This document shows, one piece after another, positions 37,002 through 45,537 of a DNA stretch of 64,000 bases. The notes beneath the pieces are model-generated. The model was not told the origin of the DNA, did not search any database, and worked only from the letters and a program-made list of their open reading frames with translations. Source of the DNA: Aliidiomarina haloalkalitolerans (lineage in GTDB: Bacteria; Pseudomonadota; Gammaproteobacteria; Enterobacterales; Alteromonadaceae); NCBI RefSeq assembly GCF_003987315.1, contig NZ_PIPI01000001.1, positions 62,001-126,000 on the forward strand, given 5' to 3'. The translations under genes and the position numbers were made by a program. The stretch's first letter is position 1, and the number at the start of each line of letters is the position of its first letter.

Positions 37002-37109
37002 TCTTTCCTCTTGCCGCCGAGTGGTTGCCACTAAAACGGTGATTGCTGAAATGCGTATGATCACGTATGTTTTTAGTTTAGCAGGAATTATTCATACGGA
37101 GAAAATAGT

Positions 37110-38231
37110 ATGGCGGATGACAAAAAGGCCGCAGGTTTCAATCACACAGACGATCGCTGGCCGTCCATAAGTCGATTTTTTGTGGTGTTTGCGGCAATCG
37201 TTGTCGTTTTAGCAGGTATTAAAACAGCGACCGTTATTGTCGTACCGTTTTTACTCGCCTTGTTCATAGCGATTATTTTCCAGCCGATTATTTACTGGTT
37301 CCGCATGAAAAACTTGCCCACTGTGGTGGCGATAGCGGCAATTTTCGTATTTATTTTCATTGTTGGTTTTGGCTTAACTGGGCTAATCATTCAGTCATTG
37401 ACGGAATTTACTGCCAAGCTGCCAGAGTATCGGGTCAAACTAACGGAACAGTTTAGTGACTTAGTCGCGTTTGCCGAACGCTTCAATATTCATTTGAATC
37501 AAGAGTTGTTGCAGCAACAGCTCGATCCTTCGCGCATTTTATCAATGTCGGTTAACTTATTGTCGAGTGTTGGCAATATGATGACGAATACCATTCTTAT
37601 CTTGCTGATTGTTGCTTTTATGCTCGGAGAAGCGGCCTTAATGCCGAAGAAAATTCAAATGGCATTCCCAAGCCCTGAGAAAAAAATGTCGCAAATGACC
37701 AATTTACTCATGGCTATCAATAAATACCTTGCTTTGAAAACTGTGATTAGCTTAGTCACCGGTATAGTCGTTGGGTTTGGTTTGTGGCTCATGGGGCTTG
37801 ACCATTATGTCTTGTGGGCGGTGATTGCTTTCTTATTCAATTACATTCCGAATATCGGTTCCATTATTGCGGCGGTGCCAGCAATTCTTATGGCACTGAT
37901 TCAATTCCATCCGGTGATGGCCGGTGTGGTTGCGCTTTGGTATGTGATTGTGAATGTTTTTATGGGCAATATTATTGAGCCGCGCATGATGGGACGAGGC
38001 CTTGGCCTGTCAACACTGGTAGTGTTCTTAAGTTTACTGTTTTGGGGTTGGCTACTTGGCCCAGTCGGCATGTTACTGTCAGTGCCGTTAACCATGGCGG
38101 TTAAAATTGGTTTTGAAGAAAACCCCAGCACTCGTTGGTTGGCGATTCTATTGTCAGGCGATGAAGTCACGCGGCATGCACCAGAGGCTGTGGAAGCGAG
38201 CGGTGCGGATGAGCCGAAGAATGATCGGTAG
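37110..38231 (+). CDS. AI-2E/PerM-family membrane protein
   Basis: A 373-residue integral membrane protein with about eight hydrophobic segments: a pair near residues 20-75, a soluble helical part about 85-140, and a C-terminal block including FLFNYIPNIGSIIAAVP and the NIIEPRMMGRGLGLS motif typical of this family. Members are variously proposed to export autoinducer-2 or exchange Na+ for H+; function here is open. ATG with GGAG 8 nt upstream. The acidic C terminus is cytoplasmic. Confidence 0.9.
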   Translation: MADDKKAAGFNHTDDRWPSISRFFVVFAAIVVVLAGIKTATVIVVPFLLALFIAIIFQPIIYWFRMKNLPTVVAIAAIFVFIFIVGFGLTGLIIQSLTEFTAKLPEYRVKLTEQFSDLVAFAERFNIHLNQELLQQQLDPSRILSMSVNLLSSVGNMMTNTILILLIVAFMLGEAALMPKKIQMAFPSPEKKMSQMTNLLMAINKYLALKTVISLVTGIVVGFGLWLMGLDHYVLWAVIAFLFNYIPNIGSIIAAVPAILMALIQFHPVMAGVVALWYVIVNVFMGNIIEPRMMGRGLGLSTLVVFLSLLFWGWLLGPVGMLLSVPLTMAVKIGFEENPSTRWLAILLSGDEVTRHAPEAVEASGADEPKNDR

Positions 38232-38376
38232 GCATTAGTGCGTGACTTGCTGGACCTATTATGGCGTGAATAGACCTTGTGTCATTCGTTCTCTCAGTGA
38301 ATGGTCGAATTAAGTGAGTGAAGTGTCGGGTAGGGCAGATTGCGATGGTTGTTAAAGCGTCTCATGAGCCGTCGCT

Positions 38377-38556
38377 TCACACACTATTTGAATTTAAGAG
38401 AAAATAGAAAAAGGTTATTACAGAAAGTACGCCCACCAAAACCATAGCTGTCAGTGCTTTTGACTGAGTCACAGACTTTAGCAAAGCAACCAAAGTTGCA
38501 AACCCAGCAATACCAAGGGTGTAATTTACGACTTCGTGTTTGTTTTTCTGATTCAT
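38377..38556 (-). CDS. Small two-helix membrane protein, unknown function
   Basis: A 59-residue reading frame too short for usual cut-offs. After a charged start (MNQKNKHEVV) there are two hydrophobic stretches, about residues 12-27 and 36-54, separated by a short polar loop (KSVTQSKA). Composition is coherent and protein-like. A weak AGAGA lies before the ATG. I recognise no family. It is AT-richer than the flanking housekeeping genes and lies at the edge of the toxin-antitoxin stretch, opposite in direction to its neighbours. Confidence 0.6.
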   Translation of the reverse strand: MNQKNKHEVVNYTLGIAGFATLVALLKSVTQSKALTAMVLVGVLSVITFFYFLLNSNSV

Positions 38557-38600
38557 GTAAGTCTCTGATATATATGGCTATGCTAACGCAAATCCCCACC

Positions 38601-38650
38601 TTGCGAATCCCAAAACTCTAACGTACACTTATAAGTACATTTTATTGTAC
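38601..38650 (+). promoter_or_regulatory. Promoter and phased GTAC operator of the Phd/ParE-type pair
   Basis: Three GTAC cores at 38623, 38635 and 38647, exactly 12 bp apart, create overlapping inverted repeats (ACTTATAAGT in between; GTACA/TGTAC around the second gap). TTGCGA (38601-38606) and TACACT (38624-38629) form a plausible promoter with 17-bp spacing. YefM-type antitoxins are known to bind TGTACA cores, so autorepression fits. Confidence 0.6.
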
Positions 38651-38663
38651 GTAGGTGATAGCG

Positions 38664-38945
38664 ATGACGAGATTTCGTGTTGATGAAGATATTCGACCTT
38701 TATCTGAATTTCGCGCCGGAGTTGCAAAGTTTGTGAAGCAAATTCATGAAACGCGACGACCGATGGTGCTAACACAACGAGGCCGTGGGGTAGCTGTGCT
38801 GCTTGATGTTCGAGAGTACGAAAAGATGCAAGAGCGCTTGGAAGTGCTCGAAGAGGTTTACAGAGCTGAAGAGCAAATTGCTAGTGGTGCTGGGATTTCG
38901 CATGAGGATGCGAAATTACGCATTTTGAGTAAGTTAGCTCAATGA
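38664..38945 (+). CDS. Phd/YefM-type antitoxin
   Basis: A 93-residue antitoxin with the Phd/YefM N-terminal DNA-binding fold: IRPLSEFRAGVAKFVKQI, then the beta-hairpin PMVLTQRGRGVAVLLDV and the helix REYEKMQERLEVLEEV, followed by a toxin-binding tail. The ATG at 38664 has AGGTG 7 nt upstream; an in-frame GTG at 38655 overlaps that site. The stop overlaps the toxin start by 4 nt (ATGA). Confidence 0.9.
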   Translation: MTRFRVDEDIRPLSEFRAGVAKFVKQIHETRRPMVLTQRGRGVAVLLDVREYEKMQERLEVLEEVYRAEEQIASGAGISHEDAKLRILSKLAQ

Positions 38946-39244
38946 AGATAGTTTGGTCCCCACTTGCATTAGAGCGAGTAGAGAGTATTGCGAAGTACAT
39001 CGCCGAAGATAAGCCAAGTGCGGCATTAAACTGGGTTAGTTCGTTATTTTCTTGCGTCGATCGCTTAGTTGAATTTCCGGAGAGCGGGCGAGTCGTTCCT
39101 GAGGTGCGTTTGCAGCGTATTCGTGAAGTAGTGTTCGGCTCTTACCGTGTTATCTACAGCGTAACCAACCAGGTGGATATTTTAACGGTTCGTCGCAGCA
39201 GTCATTTATTGAAAACCTCTGAGCTTGGTGCTGATGAAACATAA
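38942..39244 (+). CDS. RelE/ParE-superfamily toxin
   Basis: A 100-residue toxin. The pattern VWSPLALERVESIAKYIAED, then FPESGRVVPEV, IREVVFGSYRVIYSV and a C-terminal ILTVRRSSHLL, is that of ParE/RelE proteins. ParE members poison gyrase while RelE members cut mRNA on the ribosome; the sequence alone does not decide, but the PESGR and RVIY motifs resemble ParE. It is translated together with the antitoxin. Its TAA lies in the left box of the attC-like element. Confidence 0.88.
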   Translation: MKIVWSPLALERVESIAKYIAEDKPSAALNWVSSLFSCVDRLVEFPESGRVVPEVRLQRIREVVFGSYRVIYSVTNQVDILTVRRSSHLLKTSELGADET

Positions 39245-39312
39245 CAAGTCAATTAACTGCGCACCTATGGCGCCGGACTTGCTAACGCACGCCGGTTACC
39301 TCAGCGTTAAAT
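39239..39312 (+). other. attC-like imperfect inverted repeat between two toxin genes
   Basis: Outer boxes ACATAAC (39239-39245) and GTTAAAT (39306-39312; fits GTTRRRY), inner boxes TAACTG (39254-39259) and CGGTTA (39293-39298; six pairs with one G-T), spacers of 8 and 7 nt and a 33-nt centre. The layout is like an integron attC site (R''-L''-L'-R'). The stops of the left toxin and of ccdB both lie in the outer boxes. No integrase or second site is visible, so this is a tentative call. Confidence 0.35.
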
Positions 39313-39624
39313 GCCAGTGATCGCGAGATCGAGTGCTCCAATAATCTGGTCCCTAAAATGTGCGAGGGAGCCAATCGGGTTCTTCAGGTGCTTTTCTGGC
39401 ACCGAAGAAACTTGCGGAGTGAGCAACAGCAGTTCCTGGCCGTCGAATGTTATTTCTGGCGTGAGCCCGCGCATCGCTTGATCGCCAAAGGCTGAGTGTT
39501 TGCCAAGTGGAACAACGATTCGGGATGCCAGGTTGGTCAGGAGTGAGCTTTGAATGTCTACAAGGTACGGGTAGTGGGCTTTGCTGGTTTTGCTTGGGTT
39601 AGGGTAAACATCGAACTGTGCCAT
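39307..39624 (-). CDS. ccdB: CcdB-type gyrase-poison toxin
   Basis: A 105-residue toxin of the CcdB/MazF fold: QFDVYPNPS start, YPYLVDIQSSLL, RIVVPLG, and the C-terminal DLAITGI. CcdB traps gyrase on cut DNA through its C-terminal residues. In plasmid F CcdB the last residues are Trp-Gly-Ile; here the Trp position is Thr, so gyrase poisoning needs testing, although chromosomal relatives vary there. The ATG shares an A with the ccdA stop (TAATG). Convergent with the ParE-type toxin, 62 bp apart. Confidence 0.9.
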   Translation of the reverse strand: MAQFDVYPNPSKTSKAHYPYLVDIQSSLLTNLASRIVVPLGKHSAFGDQAMRGLTPEITFDGQELLLLTPQVSSVPEKHLKNPIGSLAHFRDQIIGALDLAITGI

Positions 39625-39869
39625 TAAAACTCCCGAAATTCGTCACCGAAGCATCCATGCTGCTCGACGAATTCGTTGTAGCTTTTGATCGCAGAACGAT
39701 TTTCCTCAATCCATTGGGCAGCCTCGCGTTTGGCAAGCTCTTCTCTCAGTGCTCGCTCAAGGGTGGCTGAGAGGTTAATGTTCAGAGCACGGGTTTTGCG
39801 TAGCAAGTCACTGTTAACTGACAGGTTTGTCGCTTTTTTAGGTGCATCTTTATTGAAGAGTTCTTGCAT
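39624..39869 (-). CDS. ccdA: CcdA-type antitoxin
   Basis: An 81-residue antitoxin: an N-terminal ribbon-helix-helix (KKATNLSVNSDLLRKTRALNI) and a C-terminal toxin-binding helix (ending WIEENRSAIKSYNEFVEQHG). The ATG at 39869 has AGGAG 8 nt upstream; a longer in-frame reading to 39941 lacks a ribosome site. First gene of the ccdAB pair. Confidence 0.9.
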   Translation of the reverse strand: MQELFNKDAPKKATNLSVNSDLLRKTRALNINLSATLERALREELAKREAAQWIEENRSAIKSYNEFVEQHGCFGDEFREF

Positions 39870-39910
39870 GATGGGGTCTCCTTGGAGCTGTTGTAAGCTC
39901 CCGAGTAGTG

Positions 39911-39930
39911 TATGCGCATTGGCGTGCGCA
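39911..39930 (-). promoter_or_regulatory. Candidate CcdA operator
   Basis: Inverted repeat ATGCGCA-TTGGCG-TGCGCAT, 42 bp before ccdA. It holds two self-palindromic TGCGCA cores 12 bp apart, the pattern expected for paired ribbon-helix-helix dimers. Confidence 0.5.
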
Positions 39931-40029
39931 TGCAAGGGCATTTAACCAGTCGCTGTTGCCGGACAATTTTTCCACCGCTTCGCGACTCCACAATTGCCGC
40001 AAAGCTTTACGTCAACAGGATAGACAAGA

Positions 40030-40347
40030 ATGGATTACGTATTTGATATCGCTTTAGTATTTGCCGGCGCCTTTGCTATAGGGCTAATTATTACAGTGTT
40101 CTTATGGTTTAAGTTCTTTCCATTGGTAAAAAATACAGATCCTGAGCTCTATCAACAATTAAGGTTCAGGGCTTGGTCTTTATTTAATAAGCCTTATATG
40201 AATTTTATTTTCAAAAAAGAATTTCAAGGCTACTTGAATGAAAGCGTCAGGAAGCATGCCCTCGCTTTATACTGGGTAGGCTGGATTGCGCAGTGGGCAT
40301 TTAATATATACCTAGTGTTGCTAATATTTGTTCTAGTATTCAGATAA
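40030..40347 (+). CDS. Small membrane protein, unknown function
   Basis: A 105-residue protein with two hydrophobic helices, about residues 7-32 and 80-104, and a basic, aromatic middle part (FRAWSLFNKPYMNFIFKKEF). I recognise no family. It is clearly AT-richer than neighbouring genes, suggesting transfer. AGGATAG precedes the ATG. It lies between ccdAB and trpA and ends directly in a bidirectional terminator that also serves the trp operon. Confidence 0.7.
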   Translation: MDYVFDIALVFAGAFAIGLIITVFLWFKFFPLVKNTDPELYQQLRFRAWSLFNKPYMNFIFKKEFQGYLNESVRKHALALYWVGWIAQWAFNIYLVLLIFVLVFR

Positions 40348-40384
40348 AAAACGCCTTGAGTGCAGTACACTCAAGGCGTTTTCG
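40348..40384. terminator. Bidirectional terminator, trp operon end
   Basis: Perfect 15-bp stem AAAACGCCTTGAGTG/CACTCAAGGCGTTTT with a 5-nt loop, A/T tails on both sides. Confidence 0.93.
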
Positions 40385-40404
40385 TTTCTAGCAATACCAG
40401 TTTA

Positions 40405-41211
40405 TCAGCGTGTCGCGGCTTTCATCTTCGCTATGAACGCGCCGAGTTGCTCAAGCAGTTGGGCGGGTTGCTCGAGGTTGTTTTCGATAATTTTCACCAC
40501 AGCTGAGCCACTAATGGCACCGGCTGCACCAGCAGCGATGGCTTGGCGAACGTGCTCAGGTTGGGCGATACCGAACCCCAGTAGGGCAGGCGCGCCACCT
40601 GCGTCACGCAAGGTGCTAAGCAGTGCTTCGGCTGGTGCATTTAAGGTGTCGTTGGCTCCTGTGACACCGGCACGGCTAAGCAGATAGATATAGCCTTCGC
40701 TGGCAGCTGCGACGCTTTTAAGCGTAGCTTCACTGGCGTCTGGTGGTGCAATGAAAATCGGTGCAATGTCATGTGTTTTGGCGATTTCAGAGAAATGCTT
40801 GCCTTCCCGTAACGGCACGTCTGCAATCAAAACTGAGTCAACCCCAGCGGCTTTTGCACGTTGATAAAACTGGTCCGTGCCATTCGAGACCACCAGGTTA
40901 CAGTACACCAACAAACCGATTGGTACGTCTGGGTAATCAGCGCGAATGCGTGCAATCAGGTCAAAGCATTGCTGAATCTTCAAGGGCTGGCTGAGCGCAC
41001 GAATATTCGCGGCTTGAATGACTGGTCCGTCAGCGACTGGGTCGGAAAATGGCAGGCCGAGTTCAAGGGCGTCGGCACCATTTTCTATCAGGCAGCGAAT
41101 GATTTTCTCACTCAGTTCAAGGTCCGGATCGCCAATGGTGACAAATGGCACAAATGCGCCTTCGCCTTTAGCTTTTAACTGACTAAATAATTGGTCATAA
41201 CGCTGGCTCAT
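40405..41211 (-). CDS. trpA: Tryptophan synthase alpha subunit
   Basis: Cleaves indole-3-glycerol phosphate to indole and glyceraldehyde 3-phosphate inside the alpha2-beta2 complex. 268 residues, TIM-barrel, with the catalytic Glu in [16 protein letters not shown] (Glu about residue 50) and the Asp near VLIADVP; GVTGAND is the loop. Last gene of the operon; the ATGA overlap with trpB supports coupled translation. Confidence 0.97.
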   Translation of the reverse strand: MSQRYDQLFSQLKAKGEGAFVPFVTIGDPDLELSEKIIRCLIENGADALELGLPFSDPVADGPVIQAANIRALSQPLKIQQCFDLIARIRADYPDVPIGLLVYCNLVVSNGTDQFYQRAKAAGVDSVLIADVPLREGKHFSEIAKTHDIAPIFIAPPDASEATLKSVAAASEGYIYLLSRAGVTGANDTLNAPAEALLSTLRDAGGAPALLGFGIAQPEHVRQAIAAGAAGAISGSAVVKIIENNLEQPAQLLEQLGAFIAKMKAATR

Positions 41212-42428
41212 GACGAAGCTCCTCCTTTTGCTGCGCGTTCTTGCTCTTCGGCGGCGAAAATTTTCCGCACATGGTCGATGTCTTTGTCGCCGCGTCCCGA
41301 CAGGTTGACTAATAACACTTCGGGCTTATCGCTGCTTTGTGCGCGTTTCACTGCGTATGCAAGGGCATGGGCGGACTCAAGCGCGGGAATAATGCCTTCG
41401 GCTTGAGACAGCAGTTTAAATGCTGCCAAAGCTTCGTCGTCGGTGACACTGGTGTACTCGGCACGACCAATCGCATTTAAATGTGCGTGTTGTGGGCCAA
41501 CACCCGGATAATCAAGTCCCGCGGACACTGAGTAGCTTTCTTCAATTTGGCCGTCGTCTTCTTGCATTAAGAAAGACCGGCAACCGTGCAGAACACCCGG
41601 CTTACCGGCGGTGAGGGTGGCGCCATGATGGCCGGTGTCGACACCTTTACCAGCTGGCTCAACACCGGTTAAGCGGACACTTGGTTCGTCAATAAATTCA
41701 GCAAACATACCGATTGCATTCGAACCACCGCCTACGCAGGCGATGACTTCGTCGGGTAAACGACCTTCTTGGGCGAGAATTTGTTCTTTTGCTTCGGCGC
41801 CGATCATGCGGTGAAATTCACGCACTATCGTTGGGAACGGATGTGGGCCAGCGGCAGTACCCAGCAAGTAATGCGTCGTTGGGTAACTTGCGGTCCAGTC
41901 GCGCATGGCTTCGTTAACTGCGTCTTTCAGTGTGCCACTACCAGCGTCGACAGGAATCACGGTTGCGCCCATGAGCTCCATACGGAACACATTCGGCTGT
42001 TGCCGTTCAGCATCTTTGCGGCCCATATAAATGACACATTCAAGGTCGAGCAGGGCACAAGCGAGGGCTGTCGCGGTGCCATGTTGTCCGGCTCCGGTTT
42101 CGGCAATAATGCGCTTTTTACCCATGCGCTTGGCAAGTAGGGCTTGGCCAAGTACTTGGTTAGTTTTGTGAGCGCCGCCGTGCAAGAGGTCTTCGCGTTT
42201 GAGGTAGATTTTAACCGGTGAACCCGCCGTTAGATTCTTGCAAAGGGTCAGCGGCGTTGGTCGACCTAAATAGGTTTGTAGCAGATTCTTAAACTCGGCT
42301 TGGAAAGCTGGGTCGTTCTGGGCGTCCAGAAATGCTTGTTCGAGTTGGTCAAGGGCCGGAAGCAGAATCTCGGGGACAAATTGACCACCAAAGTCGCCAA
42401 AGTACGGATTTATCTTGGCTGTAGACAT
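41208..42428 (-). CDS. trpB: Tryptophan synthase beta subunit
   Basis: PLP enzyme joining indole and serine to tryptophan. 406 residues. The PLP-lysine is in [14 protein letters not shown], the phosphate-binding loop is GGGSNAIG, and [10 protein letters not shown] marks the N terminus. It starts 10 nt after trpCF and overlaps trpA by 4 nt. Confidence 0.98.
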   Translation of the reverse strand: MSTAKINPYFGDFGGQFVPEILLPALDQLEQAFLDAQNDPAFQAEFKNLLQTYLGRPTPLTLCKNLTAGSPVKIYLKREDLLHGGAHKTNQVLGQALLAKRMGKKRIIAETGAGQHGTATALACALLDLECVIYMGRKDAERQQPNVFRMELMGATVIPVDAGSGTLKDAVNEAMRDWTASYPTTHYLLGTAAGPHPFPTIVREFHRMIGAEAKEQILAQEGRLPDEVIACVGGGSNAIGMFAEFIDEPSVRLTGVEPAGKGVDTGHHGATLTAGKPGVLHGCRSFLMQEDDGQIEESYSVSAGLDYPGVGPQHAHLNAIGRAEYTSVTDDEALAAFKLLSQAEGIIPALESAHALAYAVKRAQSSDKPEVLLVNLSGRGDKDIDHVRKIFAAEEQERAAKGGASS

Positions 42429-42438
42429 GAGAGGTTCC

Positions 42439-43893
42439 TTAATAGCTGCGAATCAGTTGAAAGGCTTGGTGCAACAGGGCCGGGTCTTTACGACCGGGCG
42501 CGCGTTCGAAGCCAGAATTTAAATCGAGTGCGTAGCATTGATGAGCAAGTGCTGCGCACAAATTATCGAGATTGAGGCCACCGGCAAGAATGACTTTACC
42601 GGCAACTTCCGGTGTCAGCGTCGACCAGTCAAAAGCTTGGCCGCTGCCGCCTTGGCCGTTATCCACTAAGTAACGGTCAACGGCTGAATTTGGACTCATG
42701 ACCATTGCGTTTAATGTGCTCATGGTCGTTGCTAGGTCGCCACGCACGGCAAGGTGCAAACGAATGTGTGCGGGCAATGCGCGTTTTAGTTCGGCAATTG
42801 CATCTGTTTGCTCAAGCGCAAGATCGTGCACTTGTACCGCATGCAGTGGTAGTTGTTGACACAATGCAACGACTGCAGCGTTCATTGCTGCGCTATCGTC
42901 ATAGTCGTTGGCGCTGATCACGGCGGTATAGCGCACATGGCGAACCTGACTAATGGTTTGCGCTTCGGCAAGGGTGACGCGTCGAGGTGAGCGCTGCGCA
43001 AAAATCAAACCTAAAGCGCTGGCGCCTGCATCACGAGCGGCAAACGCGTGTTCAATACAGGTGATGCCACACACTTTATTGGTACCGTAAATAAGCTCGC
43101 GGCAGGCCAGGTCAATGTCAGCTTCGGCGGTCAGTGAACCACCGACTAAAAAGGCATCGACATGGGGGGCAATCGCGCGCACTTGTTGGTGATTCTCGAT
43201 ACCTGACTCGGCAATAATCAAGGCGTTACTGTGTGCTTGTGGTGCCAGTTCTTGACTGCGATTTAGATCCATCGACATATCGCGCAGATTGCGATGGTTA
43301 ATGCCGATAATCTTAGCCCCAAGTGTATTTGCACGTTGCATTTCGTTGCTATCACTGACCTCGGTCAGGATATGCAAGCCAAGTGATTCGGCATAGGTTG
43401 CCAGTTCTTGATAGGTGGCATCATCAAGTACCGAGAGCATGAGCAGGATGGCGTCGGCACCATAGTAGCGCGCAAGCGCAACTTGGTAGGTGGAAAAGAT
43501 AAAGTCTTTGCACAGCACAGGGCAATGCACCTGCTGGCTAACCGCTTGCAGGTAACTAAAGTCGCCGTGAAAGAAGTCCGGCTCAGTTAACACCGAAATC
43601 GCCGCAGCGTAACTTTGATAAATCCGAGCAATGGCAACCGGATCAAAATCAGCGCGAATCACGCCTTTCGATGGTGAGGCCTTTTTACACTCGAGAATAA
43701 ACTGGGTATTACCCTGCGCTAGAGCCGCATGGAAATCGCGCACGGGTCGTGTACTGGCAGTCGCAAGCCGGTGGGCTTCGGCTTCTGGCAATTGTTGTTG
43801 CAGCTCGCTTAAGCGTATCTGGCGCTGCTCAACGATGGTGCGCAGAATCGATGGTGTATCCTCCGGCATGAACTGCAGGTTTGCATCACTCAT
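42439..43893 (-). CDS. trpCF: Bifunctional indole-3-glycerol phosphate synthase / phosphoribosylanthranilate isomerase
   Basis: A natural fusion of 484 residues. Residues about 1-262 are TrpC ([39 protein letters not shown]), and about 265-484 are TrpF ([22 protein letters not shown], then [18 protein letters not shown]). Together they turn PRA into CdRP and indole-glycerol phosphate. The fusion is usual in gammaproteobacteria. ATGA overlap with trpD. Confidence 0.97.
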   Translation of the reverse strand: MSDANLQFMPEDTPSILRTIVEQRQIRLSELQQQLPEAEAHRLATASTRPVRDFHAALAQGNTQFILECKKASPSKGVIRADFDPVAIARIYQSYAAAISVLTEPDFFHGDFSYLQAVSQQVHCPVLCKDFIFSTYQVALARYYGADAILLMLSVLDDATYQELATYAESLGLHILTEVSDSNEMQRANTLGAKIIGINHRNLRDMSMDLNRSQELAPQAHSNALIIAESGIENHQQVRAIAPHVDAFLVGGSLTAEADIDLACRELIYGTNKVCGITCIEHAFAARDAGASALGLIFAQRSPRRVTLAEAQTISQVRHVRYTAVISANDYDDSAAMNAAVVALCQQLPLHAVQVHDLALEQTDAIAELKRALPAHIRLHLAVRGDLATTMSTLNAMVMSPNSAVDRYLVDNGQGGSGQAFDWSTLTPEVAGKVILAGGLNLDNLCAALAHQCYALDLNSGFERAPGRKDPALLHQAFQLIRSY

Positions 43894-44894
43894 TTAACAA
43901 AGGCCTCCTGCAAAGCTTGGACATGGCGGGCAACGTTGCCGCTACGAATGTGATCGAGGCTCTCAGCGCAAGCTTCTTTTAATGTGGCTGCAGCGCCGGT
44001 TAAATAGCGCACCGCAGCGGTATTCATGGCAATGGCGTCGCGCTGCTCAGCAACGCCTTCACCGCGGAATACGGCCTGTAATAAACGTGCATTGTGTTCG
44101 GCGTCACCACCTTTCAGTCTGTCAATACTCGCACGCTGCAAGCCGAAATCTTCTGGCGTTAAGCTATATTCAAGGAGGTCGCTACCATTTACCTCGACAA
44201 CTTGCGTCGCACCATGCAGCGCAAACTCGTCTAAGCCATTACCATGTACGACCATTGCACGCTCACAGCCGAGCATTTGCAAGGTTTCAGCTAATGGGCG
44301 GCACAGCTCAGGCGTGTAAACGCCTAATAACTGAGCGCTCGGACGGGCTGGATTAATTAACGGCCCGAGGAGATTGAACAAGGTTCGCGTTTTCAACTCT
44401 TGGCGGACGGGCATGGCATAGCGTACGCCCGGATGATAGTGCGGTGCAAACAAAAAGCAAAAGCCAAAACGATCAAGTAAGTCTTTGTTCTCGTCAGGTG
44501 ACAAATCAAGTGGAATGCCCATCGACTCCAGCACGTCGGCAGAGCCGGAACGGGATGAAACGCTGCGATTACCGTGTTTGGCGATTTTCATGCCCATACT
44601 CGCACAGACTAAAGCAGCTGCCGTGGAAATATTTATGGTATTGCTGCCATCGCCACCGGTACCGCAGGTGTCGGCGACTGGGTAATCCAGGGCTGGAAAG
44701 GCTTTACTGCCAGCTAATAAGGCTTTTGCTGCGCCGGCGATTTCCGCTGGGGTTTCACCGCGTACTTTTAAGGCGACGAGAATGGCGGCGATTTGGTTTT
44801 GGGTCAGTTGGCCACGAATTAAATACTGAAATAATTTTTCTGTTTCAGTAACGGACAAACATTCTCGGTTCAGTAATTTATGCAACTCACGCAT
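43890..44894 (-). CDS. trpD: Anthranilate phosphoribosyltransferase
   Basis: Transfers phosphoribose from PRPP to anthranilate. 334 residues; GTGGDGSNTINIST is the PRPP loop, KHGNRSVSSRSGSADVLE the anthranilate region, and FLFAPHYHPG the metal region. A stand-alone enzyme, separate from trpG (in E. coli the two are fused). It overlaps trpG by 8 nt. Confidence 0.97.
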   Translation of the reverse strand: MRELHKLLNRECLSVTETEKLFQYLIRGQLTQNQIAAILVALKVRGETPAEIAGAAKALLAGSKAFPALDYPVADTCGTGGDGSNTINISTAAALVCASMGMKIAKHGNRSVSSRSGSADVLESMGIPLDLSPDENKDLLDRFGFCFLFAPHYHPGVRYAMPVRQELKTRTLFNLLGPLINPARPSAQLLGVYTPELCRPLAETLQMLGCERAMVVHGNGLDEFALHGATQVVEVNGSDLLEYSLTPEDFGLQRASIDRLKGGDAEHNARLLQAVFRGEGVAEQRDAIAMNTAAVRYLTGAAATLKEACAESLDHIRSGNVARHVQALQEAFVK

Positions 44895-45537
44895 GTGCAG
44901 CTCCTTTCGTGGCTGAGGGGTTAGCTGATGCTAGTTCGGATGAAACGGGTTGGGCTAAAAATTCAATACTTTGTTTCAGCAACTGGGTGCCGGCAGTCGT
45001 CATAATCGACTCTGGATGAAATTGAAAGCCGAGCACGCGATCGGTGTTTGCAGCAATAGCCATGGGAATCTGTTGCACACTGGCAATGACCTCCAACGAT
45101 GACGGCACACGGATCGCTTGCAATGAGTGGTAACGAGCAACCGGGAGAGGTTGCGGTAAATTGGTGAAAATCGGATGCGGCTGACAATCCATCAGGCTGG
45201 TTTTCCCATGCATGGTTTCATGGCAACGGTCGACCACACCGCCGTACAACTCAACTAAAGCTTGGAAGCCTAAGCAAATGCCAAGCATAGGATATTTACC
45301 TTGGGCATAACGAATGACTTCGGGCATACAACCCGCTTGGCTCGGGTGACCTGGGCCGGGTGACAAGCATAAAATCACCGGACCTTGCGCGGCACAGGTT
45401 TCGAGACGTTGAATAACCGTCGCTGCACTAACGGTATTGCGGTAAATATCGAGGCTGTATCCAAGTTGTTTAAACTCGTCGACGAGGTTGTAGGTAAAAC
45501 TGTCGACGTTGTCGATAAAAATAATGTGACCAGTCAT
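44887..45537 (-). CDS. trpG: Anthranilate synthase component II (glutamine amidotransferase)
   Basis: Class I glutaminase subunit supplying ammonia to TrpE. 216 residues with the SPGPGHP motif, nucleophile Cys in GICLGFQAL, and the His-Glu pair in QFHPESIMT. The C-terminal tail beyond about residue 195 is extra, low-complexity sequence (SSELASANPSATKGAAHA). ATGA overlap with trpE. Confidence 0.96.
   Translation of the reverse strand: MTGHIIFIDNVDSFTYNLVDEFKQLGYSLDIYRNTVSAATVIQRLETCAAQGPVILCLSPGPGHPSQAGCMPEVIRYAQGKYPMLGICLGFQALVELYGGVVDRCHETMHGKTSLMDCQPHPIFTNLPQPLPVARYHSLQAIRVPSSLEVIASVQQIPMAIAANTDRVLGFQFHPESIMTTAGTQLLKQSIEFLAQPVSSELASANPSATKGAAHA

Noticed and set aside
39937-40029. Second attC-like site on the other side of ccdAB
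   Set aside because: It has a GTTAAAT-type box and some internal symmetry (TTGCCGGACAATT vs AATTGCCGCAA), but no matching R'' box in either direction.
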